A stretch of 8,076 nt of DNA from Bacteroidales bacterium (lineage in GTDB: Bacteria; Bacteroidota; Bacteroidia; Bacteroidales; Tenuifilaceae): contig WBUV01000127.1 of NCBI GenBank assembly GCA_008933525.1, positions 1 through 8,076 on the forward strand, in the 5' to 3' direction. Under the pieces are notes generated by a model. That model was not told the origin of the DNA, searched no databases, and was given only the letters and a program-made list of their open reading frames with translations. Position 1 is the stretch's first letter, and each line of letters starts with the position of its first letter. The position numbers and the translations under genes are program-made. Positions 1 through 7,000 of this stretch are shown piece by piece.

Positions 1-1
1 G

Positions 2-454
2 GCTGAGGAGTTCGATATCGACCTTAAAATGGAAGATATCCGCAAGGATACTTTCTGCGCATCGGGACCTGGCGGACAAAGTGTAAACACCACTTACTCG
101 GCAATTAGACTAACTCACATTCCATCAGGAATTGTAGTGCAGTGTCAAGATCAAAAATCGCAACTTAAAAACTTCGATAAAGCTCTTGCCGAACTTAGAA
201 CCCGACTTTACAACCTTGAATACCAAAAATATCTGGACAACATCTCGTCGAAACGTAAAACTATGGTTTCTACAGGCGATCGATCAGCAAAAATTCGTAC
301 CTACAATTACCCACAAGGTAGAGTTACCGATCACCGGATTAACCTTACTCTCTACAACCTATCGGCCATAATTGATGGGGATATTCAAGAAATTATTGAC
401 AAACTTCAACTTGCCGAAAACGCCGAGCGTTTAAAAGCAGCAAGCGAAGAGTAA
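2..454 (+). CDS. prfA: Peptide chain release factor 1 (RF1), 3' part, 5' end cut by window edge
   Basis: RF1 ends translation at UAA and UAG by triggering hydrolysis of peptidyl-tRNA on the ribosome. The frame is open from base 2 to the TAA at 452-454, giving 150 visible residues; the ATG at 29 is internal, because codons upstream (reading AEEFDIDLK) continue the family sequence. The catalytic GGQ motif is encoded at 71-79, inside [10 protein letters not shown]. The later stretch [21 protein letters not shown] is the RF1 signature and separates it from RF2, which has a different C-terminal region. The codon-recognition domain with the PxT tripeptide lies upstream and is not visible. A full RF1 is about 355-360 residues, so roughly the last 40 percent is here. 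pyrF follows after 12 bases, which suggests cotranscription. No frameshift or missing key residue was seen. The assignment is very secure. Confidence 0.96.
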   Translation, partial: AEEFDIDLKMEDIRKDTFCASGPGGQSVNTTYSAIRLTHIPSGIVVQCQDQKSQLKNFDKALAELRTRLYNLEYQKYLDNISSKRKTMVSTGDRSAKIRTYNYPQGRVTDHRINLTLYNLSAIIDGDIQEIIDKLQLAENAERLKAASEE

Positions 455-466
455 AAATTTACCACT

Positions 467-1300
467 ATGACCCCCGAGCAACTATTCGAACAAATTCGTA
501 AGAAAAAAAGTTTTCTTTGTATAGGTCTGGATAGCGAAATTACTAAGATCCCAGAACATTTACTATCAAAGGATGACCCAATATTTGAATTCAACAAGGC
601 CATAATTGATGCTACTCATGATTTAGCTATTGCCTTCAAGCCAAATTTAGCATTCTACGAAGTTCATGGTGCATCGGGTTGGAATAGCTTAGTGAAAACA
701 GTAAAGTATATTAAAAAGAATTACCCCGAACTACTTGTTATTGCCGACGCAAAACGTGGCGACATTGCAAGTACTGCAAGAATGTATGCCAAGGCTTACT
801 TTAATAGCATGAATTGCGATGCGGTGACCGTTTCGCCATATCTCGGACAGGATTCTGTTACCCCTTACCTCTCCCACGAGGATAAATGGACAATACTTCT
901 AGCAATAACCTCCAACGAAAGTTTTTCCGATTTTCAACTAATAGAGAACAAAGAAACTGGTAATAAAATATTTGAGGATGTTGTTTTAAAGTCGATGCAC
1001 TGGGGCAGCGATGCCAACATGATGTATGTTGTTGGCGCAACCCATCCGGAATACTTCGAAAACGTTCGGAAACTTGCACCAGATCACTTTTTACTTGTTC
1101 CTGGTGTTGGCGAGCAAGGTGGAAGTCTGAGAAAGGTTGCGGAGAAGGGACTTAATCACCGTTGCGGATTAATTGTTAACTCATCGCGTGGAATTATTTA
1201 TGCCGACATTACTGGTAAATTTGCCGAATCGGCGCGTGCAAGAGCAAAAAAACTTCAATTAGAAATGGAGGAGATTCTTACAGAGGCAAATTTGCTATAA
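467..1300 (+). CDS. pyrF: Orotidine 5'-phosphate decarboxylase, long (type 2) form
   Basis: This cytoplasmic enzyme decarboxylates OMP to UMP, the last step of de novo pyrimidine synthesis. The 277-residue length fits the longer subfamily found in Bacteroidota, mycobacteria and others, rather than the roughly 230-245 residue E. coli form. The catalytic DxKxxD motif is D94-A-K96-R-G-D99, and the KPN at 58-60 supplies the other conserved lysine. GLDSE (20-24) near the N-terminus, VPGVGEQGG (211-219) and NSSRGI (238-243) match the substrate- and phosphate-binding loops of the TIM-barrel fold. The ATG at 467 is chosen because it gives the usual N-terminus just before the first strand and lies 12 bases after the prfA stop. 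No Shine-Dalgarno sequence precedes it, as is common in Bacteroidota. It is probably translated from the prfA transcript. The gene is intact, with a TAA stop. Confidence 0.96.
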   Translation: MTPEQLFEQIRKKKSFLCIGLDSEITKIPEHLLSKDDPIFEFNKAIIDATHDLAIAFKPNLAFYEVHGASGWNSLVKTVKYIKKNYPELLVIADAKRGDIASTARMYAKAYFNSMNCDAVTVSPYLGQDSVTPYLSHEDKWTILLAITSNESFSDFQLIENKETGNKIFEDVVLKSMHWGSDANMMYVVGATHPEYFENVRKLAPDHFLLVPGVGEQGGSLRKVAEKGLNHRCGLIVNSSRGIIYADITGKFAESARARAKKLQLEMEEILTEANLL

Positions 1301-1339
1301 CTCCTATAAAACTTTCAGTATATTTTTGATTCATATTCC

Positions 1340-1377
1340 ATTGGCCCCGGCAGATAACCTATTCTACCGAGGCCAAT
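1340..1377. terminator. Hairpin in the convergent gap, likely bidirectional terminator
   Basis: The arms ATTGGCCCCGG (1340-1350) and CCGAGGCCAAT (1367-1377) pair over 11 positions with one mismatch, around a 16-base loop. The mismatch is C/A in the + strand RNA but a G-U wobble in the - strand RNA, so the stem is slightly better for the leftward transcript. It sits between the pyrF stop and the end of the leftward lipoprotein gene, 5 bases beyond that gene's stop codon. It is the only GC-rich patch in an AT-rich gap. Neither side has a strong T-run directly after the stem, so a classical intrinsic terminator is not fully met. Position and stem make termination the best explanation. Confidence 0.6.
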
Positions 1378-1382
1378 TGAAT

Positions 1383-2498
1383 TTACAGAATCATTTGTCC
1401 AAAGCGTTTCCAGAACTCTCTGTGGAATCTCTCACCAGCATCGCCGCCATACAAATCTAGGTACGATACATTGGAGGGTTGATTTGGAATAAATCGAATA
1501 ACTTCATGCTTCTCGTAAAGAAAAGGTGGCTCAGGATGAAACTGAACCCCAACTACATTTTTGAATCTATTATGTTTAATTGCCTCAATAACTTTCCCAT
1601 CCATAGATAAACCTGCAACATTAATATTGTATCCTATTCTATTAATGCATTGGTGATGGCTACTCAAAACATTGGGATAGGTACCCTCTGCCACAATATC
1701 CTTAAAAAACTGATCGGTAAAGTTAACCTGATGAAAACTACCCCACACCAAACTTTTATCTGTTGAATAATTTGTATAATAATTACGATGCTGCTGATTA
1801 GTTTCGGTTGAAATAACCTGTTCCACAGAGCTAAATCCATATATTTCGCTAGGGATATCCTGATAAAGGGTTCCCCCAGTTGCAACGTTTATGCTCTGCA
1901 TACCCAAACATATTCCAAGAATTGTGAAGTTTGGATTTTGATTCAAGAAAGGCTTAAAATCTTTATCCTGACTACCACCAAGCAGATGAAAAAGAAACGA
2001 AAGCTCCATTAAATGCCTGTTAGGATCTGTAATTACAGTCAACAAACTTGTAGGTTGGTTATAGCATGCTGGTGGCATATCGGGTCCTCCAAAGAATATA
2101 ATTGCCTTACTACCCTTGAAAACAGATTCAAAAAAAGCGCTACAACTATTTTTGTGGTATATTATATCTGTATTTAATTTATGATTTGTCGACAATAAAA
2201 ACACATTATCAATATCATGCTTTAAAATGTATGCTTTGGATTCATTATAATCATAAACCTCATCATCATGAAAAACACCCACAATTTTAAGTTTACTTTT
2301 TGCAGGAATTATCTCATTATCGGTTAGGTACTTAATGGTTTTGATGTTATTGACCGTAGGATGCATAATTATTAAAGTATTCAGACTATCGTTCAAATCA
2401 TCAACAGTTATAAATACCTGTTTTTCCTTGGGTTGGCAGGAAATAAACAAAAGGAATCCCAGAACAACTATAAAACTAAGGCTTATCTTATTTTTCAT
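1383..2498 (-). CDS. Predicted lipoprotein with class I glutamine amidotransferase / peptidase C26-like domain
   Basis: This is a 371-residue exported protein. Residues 1-20 form a lipoprotein signal (KNK, a hydrophobic stretch, then FIS before C21), so the mature protein is likely lipid-anchored in the envelope. The rest fits the class I amidotransferase fold used by gamma-glutamyl hydrolases: a first strand near 41-46, GGPD at 137-140, the nucleophile elbow GICLGMQ with C197, SSHHQ at 279-283 (a C26/PuuD-like motif), and FHPE with H321 and E323 completing the Cys-His-Glu triad. The family hydrolyses gamma-glutamyl bonds or releases ammonia from glutamine; most members are cytoplasmic. No synthase partner domain is present, so hydrolysis is more likely than biosynthetic amidotransfer. 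The substrate cannot be told. The spacing from the first strand to the GGPD loop is long, suggesting an insertion. It begins 40 bases after the M28 gene and probably shares its transcript. The ATG at 2498 is chosen because it gives a complete signal peptide. Confidence 0.82.
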   Translation of the reverse strand: MKNKISLSFIVVLGFLLFISCQPKEKQVFITVDDLNDSLNTLIIMHPTVNNIKTIKYLTDNEIIPAKSKLKIVGVFHDDEVYDYNESKAYILKHDIDNVFLLSTNHKLNTDIIYHKNSCSAFFESVFKGSKAIIFFGGPDMPPACYNQPTSLLTVITDPNRHLMELSFLFHLLGGSQDKDFKPFLNQNPNFTILGICLGMQSINVATGGTLYQDIPSEIYGFSSVEQVISTETNQQHRNYYTNYSTDKSLVWGSFHQVNFTDQFFKDIVAEGTYPNVLSSHHQCINRIGYNINVAGLSMDGKVIEAIKHNRFKNVVGVQFHPEPPFLYEKHEVIRFIPNQPSNVSYLDLYGGDAGERFHREFWKRFGQMIL

Positions 2499-2538
2499 GA
2501 ATGATATGGAGTTAAAAGTTTTGTTTTATAATGCTTTA

Positions 2539-3990
2539 CTAAAATCGAAATCCCAAACTAAAAACAGCGCTCTGCTGAACAATATCACTTGTTTTGCTTA
2601 TTGATTCGAAGGAGTATGAACTTCCAATTAGCATTTGCACTCTCATTACGTCGAATCCAAATCCAAATTGGATTCCAAAATCTTCCCGATTGAAATCGCT
2701 ATCGAAATCCATACTGTTTGCTCCAACTTTGCCATTAAACTTATAGGAATAATATGGCCCCATGTAAACAAAAAATTGATTGTCGACCATATCATCTGCT
2801 GCAGAAAAGAGTTTAAACCTAATATTTACAGGTACAACTACCTCGTGAGTTCTTAAAGTACCCCACTGATGCTCGCTACCACTAGTTTGATACAAAACTT
2901 CGGGTTGTAATCCAAATCTTTTACTTAGCCTAATGGTTGTGTATAGACCTGCATTAAAAACTGGTATATCCTTTCCGTAAAAGTATTCGTCTACATAATC
3001 GTGTTTTGAGGATCCAACTCCTATTTTAAACCCAAATTTTGGGCGGAATCCTTTTCCTTGAACATCTGCAATAAATTGTTTATCGGGCAAAAGGCTCTCC
3101 GAATTCGAAAGTTCAACAATTGCATCTTTCATAAACTCTGCAATTGTTACCATACCATCATAATCAAGTAAATTTGGATCATCTCCAGGCTTATGATAAG
3201 GCGATATAGTTGAAGTAAACACATGGATTGCAGGCACACCCTTTTTCCCAAAAGGAGCCGTATCGGTTTGCCCCTCAATATTTTTTCCCTCTTTTTTAAC
3301 CTTAATATTGTGCTTTGCGGCCAAATTATTCAATAGGACTTCGCCATTGTCTAATGTACTATTTCCAACAAGGTCAATGCCTCCATACTTAGATAACATC
3401 CCTACCATATCGAGGCTAAACATAACCTTTATTCTGTCAGTTGGGATTAGATTTGACTTAACCAAATGAGAAGAACCAATTAAACCCGACTCCTCCCCAT
3501 CAAATGCAACTAGAATAACAGAACGCTTTATCGAATTTTTATTATTAACAAGCCATCGGCCAAGTTCAATTACTGTTGCTGTTCCCGAGGCATTATCGTC
3601 AGCCCCGTTAAAAACAACTACGCTATCACCTCTAAAGTAATAGGCCACATGGTCGTAATGCGCACCTATAACTATGTATTCGTTTTTGAGAACAGGATCG
3701 TTACCCTCAACCCATCCAACAATATTACAACCTTCAATTTTAACCATCATCCGGCTGTTTATAAAGGGATGTTTGTATTTTCCGTTCCAAGGCGAAAGAC
3801 CTGCGGTTATAAATTGTTGCTCAATATAGTCGGCGGCAACTCTACCACCATGAGTGCCAAACCCACGCCCATTCATGGAATCGTCTGCCAGTGTATAAAC
3901 ATGCTTCTTAATAAGATTGATATCAAAGTCCTGAGCACACAAATGGCTCATAATGATCATGGACAGGAATGTAATAGTATAGCGAATCAT
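2539..3990 (-). CDS. Secreted M28-family zinc metallopeptidase fused to a C-terminal outer-membrane beta-barrel
   Basis: This 483-residue protein has a Sec signal peptide (1-19, likely cut after L-C-A). Residues about 22-300 form an M28 peptidase with a complete predicted di-zinc site: H111 with D113 (HYDH), D132 (GADDNASG), E166 and E167 (FDGEESG), D194 (LDMVG) and H266 (PYHKPGDD). The family contains aminopeptidases and some carboxypeptidases; specificity cannot be read here. Residues about 318-483 look like a PorT-type eight-stranded barrel: alternating hydrophobic/aromatic strands, short turns (near 356-359, 396-403 and 448-450), longer loops (near 328-342, 370-382, 419-437, 461-472) and a terminal phenylalanine. 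With an even strand number both ends should face the periplasm, so the peptidase is inferred to sit on the inner face of the outer membrane. The start at 3990 gives the full signal peptide. The lipoprotein gene follows 40 bases downstream; the sensor kinase ends 84 bases upstream on the same strand. Confidence 0.87.
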   Translation of the reverse strand: MIRYTITFLSMIIMSHLCAQDFDINLIKKHVYTLADDSMNGRGFGTHGGRVAADYIEQQFITAGLSPWNGKYKHPFINSRMMVKIEGCNIVGWVEGNDPVLKNEYIVIGAHYDHVAYYFRGDSVVVFNGADDNASGTATVIELGRWLVNNKNSIKRSVILVAFDGEESGLIGSSHLVKSNLIPTDRIKVMFSLDMVGMLSKYGGIDLVGNSTLDNGEVLLNNLAAKHNIKVKKEGKNIEGQTDTAPFGKKGVPAIHVFTSTISPYHKPGDDPNLLDYDGMVTIAEFMKDAIVELSNSESLLPDKQFIADVQGKGFRPKFGFKIGVGSSKHDYVDEYFYGKDIPVFNAGLYTTIRLSKRFGLQPEVLYQTSGSEHQWGTLRTHEVVVPVNIRFKLFSAADDMVDNQFFVYMGPYYSYKFNGKVGANSMDFDSDFNREDFGIQFGFGFDVMRVQMLIGSSYSFESISKTSDIVQQSAVFSLGFRF

Positions 3991-4006
3991 ATTTTAAATA
4001 TTTTTT

Positions 4007-4041
4007 TAACAAGACAGTTATTTTGATAATTTGTTACAGTT
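4007..4041. repeat. Paired short repeats in the leader of the M28 gene
   Basis: ACAGTT occurs at 4014-4019 and again at 4036-4041, 22 bases apart start to start, which is about two helical turns. Overlapping these is an inverted pair, TAACAA (4007-4012) and TTGTTA (4031-4036), separated by 18 bases. Both lie between the promoter candidate and the start of the M28 gene. Such spacing would suit a dimeric regulator bound on one DNA face or a weak leader hairpin, but six-base matches in AT-rich DNA arise easily by chance, so the functional reading is tentative. Confidence 0.3.
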
Positions 4042-4071
4042 CGAAATTATTAATTTTATTATCAATTCAAA
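4042..4071 (-). promoter_or_regulatory. Bacteroidota-type promoter candidate for the M28-lipoprotein unit
   Basis: On the - strand, TTTG (4071-4068) is followed after 18 bases by TAATTTCG (4049-4042). This matches the Bacteroidota pattern TTTG, about 19 bases, TAnnTTTG with one mismatch in the -7 element. The predicted start of transcription would be near 4036, leaving a leader of about 45 bases before the ATG at 3990. It lies wholly in the gap after the kinase stop codon. AT-rich sequence gives chance matches, so confidence is moderate. Confidence 0.42.
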
Positions 4072-4074
4072 AAT

Positions 4075-7000
4075 TTACAATATTCGTTTTATTGCAGAGT
4101 AAAGCATTGTAATATTTATCGGTTTTGTTACATAGTCGTCGCAACCGGCTTGAATTGCTCTTTTTTTCTCATCGGGAAGGGCGTATGCAGTTTGTGCAAT
4201 AATTGGGATTTTCGGATTAATGCTTTTTATTCTCTGGGTGGCTTCAATTCCATCCATTACGGGCATTTTGATATCCATCAGAATTACTTTTATCTCCGTT
4301 TTTTTTGAAAATATTTCTATTGCCTCCAAACCATTATTCGCTGTAATAACTTTTGCATTGGCATTCTCCAAAGCTCTTCGAAGAAGTATCATGTTAATAT
4401 TATCATCCTCAACTAAAAGCATCAAAGCACCATTAAAATCGGGTTTAAATGATTCGTTACCAACGCTAGTCAATTCATTATTGTTATCCATGGCTTTAAT
4501 ATTTGGTATTGTAAACGTAAAAGTTGCACCTTTATCAATGTCGCTGTCAACCCAAATTTCTCCCCCCAGCATCTCCACAAGCGATTTTGATATCGAGAGT
4601 CCAAGTCCAGTACCTTTCATTGAGTTTGGATTAGTTCCATCAACCTGCCGAAACCTATCGAAAATTAGTTTCTGATTCTCCTTGGCAATTCCAATTCCTG
4701 TATCTCTAACCCAAACAATTATATGCTTATTGCTCTCTTTTGCCCCAACCTCAACAACGCCCATCTTCGTAAATTTAATAGCGTTATTTATGAGATTGCT
4801 TAATATTTGTGCTATTTTGGTTTCGTCGGACAGAACTACCAAACGATTTCCGGTTTCAATTTTCAACTTTAAATCTATTTTTTTCTGATTCGCCAAAGCC
4901 GTAAAAAGCAATGAGGTTCTTTCGATAACAGACACAACAGAAACTGGCTCGTGACTCAGGGTAACCTGACCTGCCTCAATCTTCGAGACATCAATTATAT
5001 CATTAATTATTGAGAGCAACTGATTGCTAGAGTCTGCAATAATATCGAAATACTTAGCAATACTCTCGTCGATATTTGTTTGCTTAAGAAGTTGACAAAA
5101 TCCAACAATACCGTTCATTGGGGTACGAATCTCATGGCTCATGTTTGCCAAAAAGGCCGATTTAAGTCTATCGCTCTCCTGTGCTTTTTCGGTGGCTTCA
5201 AGTAACTTCTCATTTATCTCTCGAATTTTTTGGTTGCTCTCGGAAAGTTCCTCGTTAAGTGCAATATACTCCTCGTTTTGCTCTTGTAATCTGCGATCGT
5301 TTTCAATAATTTGTTCTTCAGCCAACTTGCGTTCAGTAACATCGCGGGCAACAGCATAAATCAAGTTGTTATCAAGAAACGAACGCCACTCAATCCATCT
5401 ATAATCACCTTGTTTTGTCATGTAGCGATTGGTAAAATTCAAAACTCTCCCTCGGTCCGAGAGTTCTTGAACTGCAAAATTTGTAGACTCAATATCGTCG
5501 GGATGAATAAAGTCGAAAAATCTTTTTCCCTCTAATTCTTGGGAACTGTAACCTAAAAGGTTACTCCATTCGGGATTAACTTTACGAAAATATCCTTGTA
5601 AATCGGCAATACAAAGCAAATCGAGGCTGTTGTTAAAGTATCTTTCAAGCTCTTCGGATTTTCGTTCAACCTCATGTTCTGCATTTATCCTTGAAGTGAT
5701 ATCGTATGCAACGCCCAAAACGTTTTTAACACGATTGTTTTTGTCGAAAACAGGAGTAAAAACGGTATTGTAAAAAACATCTCCCACTTTAAGGTCAAGC
5801 TTAACAGACTCGCCGTTTAACGACTTTTTAGATGATTCGATTATCTCGGGAAAATCCTTATAAACATCGAAAACTGACATGCCCACTACTTGTCCCGGAC
5901 TCAATCCCAGATTACTCAAACCGGCACCCTCTGACAGTGTAAAAATTCCATTACCGTCGAGCACGAAAAAAACCATAGGATTTTCTGTAATAATCATCCT
6001 TATTTTTTGCTCGCTTAGTTCGAGTTCCTGCCGGTTCTTAATCCTATCGGTAATGTTGGTCAGCACCATCACAACTTTCAACGGCTCAGCTTGGAAAAGC
6101 CTAAGCTCAAAAACTACTTTATTCTCTTTGATATTGATTACGAACTCGTCGATGGTAAATTCTTTTCCAGTTTTAGCAACCTGGCTTATCTTTGAGATTA
6201 GATCAAAACTATCAAAACATTCTGACACCTCAAAAATGCTCCTACTATAATGCGTTATGGGCAGTATGTTTAGCAGTGTATCAGCAGCAGGGTTCGAATT
6301 GGTTAGAATTGCTTCATCATTGCCACTTAACTCTATAAATAGCATTGGCAAGGGCGAATTATCAACAATAGTTCTGTACTGGATTTCGCTTCTTTTTAAA
6401 TTTATTTCAACCTTTTTCCTCTCCGATATATCACGAATATGTTCAATTAAAAATTTTAAATTGCCTTGGTTATCTAAAACTGGGTAGGATCGGGATTCGA
6501 TCCATAGTCCCATTTCTGGAACATACTTTTCAACACTTTCCGGCTGTTTTGTGGCTACTGTTAGTTTTGTGGCACATATATCACAAGGAGCAATTCTTCC
6601 AATAAGTTCGTAGCATTTTTTACCGTTGACCTGCTCAGGAGTTAAATTCAGCATTTTATAACCAGCATCATTGTAAAATTGGATAGTTTGATCGGCGTTC
6701 TGCAGGCCTATTACATCGGGAATAGAATTTATGAGGCTTTTGAAAAGAATTGACGATTCATAGTTCTGCTGGCTAATAGTCCGAAGTTCCTCCTCTACTT
6801 TTTTTCGGGAGGTTATATCGCGGATTACAGCCCAGTAACCCTCATGATTACCATTACTATCTTTTATCAAGTAACTTCTTAATTCGATAGGAACTATTTC
6901 GCCTCCTTTAGTAATATACTCTTTCTCATACAATTCGGAGTGCCCAAAAGGTTTTATTTGTTCCTCAATAATCTCATTTTCTATTTCATGCCATTTCCTA

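Noticed and set aside
406..1079. - strand frames at 406-603 and 858-1079
   Set aside because: They lie opposite prfA/pyrF coding sequence with strong family conservation; no independent evidence of coding.
2335..2856. + strand frames at 2335-2604 and 2635-2856
   Set aside because: They are antisense to the well-supported lipoprotein and barrel coding regions, and have no family motif or promoter.
3080..3990. Lipoprotein reading of the M28 signal peptide, because of a cysteine at residue 18
   Set aside because: The residues before the cysteine (S-H-L) do not form a lipobox; cleavage after alanine 19 by signal peptidase I fits better, and the C-terminal barrel already provides membrane attachment.
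3649..4026. + strand open frame of 125 codons opposite the start of the M28 gene
   Set aside because: It overlaps the conserved HYDH and signal-peptide coding region in antisense and has no family features; it is best explained as a shadow.
4007..4036. TAACAA/TTGTTA hairpin as an intrinsic terminator for the kinase gene
   Set aside because: The stem is only six AT-rich pairs with an 18-base loop and would be too weak; it also lies downstream of the promoter candidate.
4220..6487. Several + strand open frames of 68-151 codons opposite the kinase gene (for example 4220-4675 and 5879-6250)
   Set aside because: They are antisense to conserved kinase domains, show serine/leucine-rich composition typical of reverse-complement shadows, and have no recognisable motifs.
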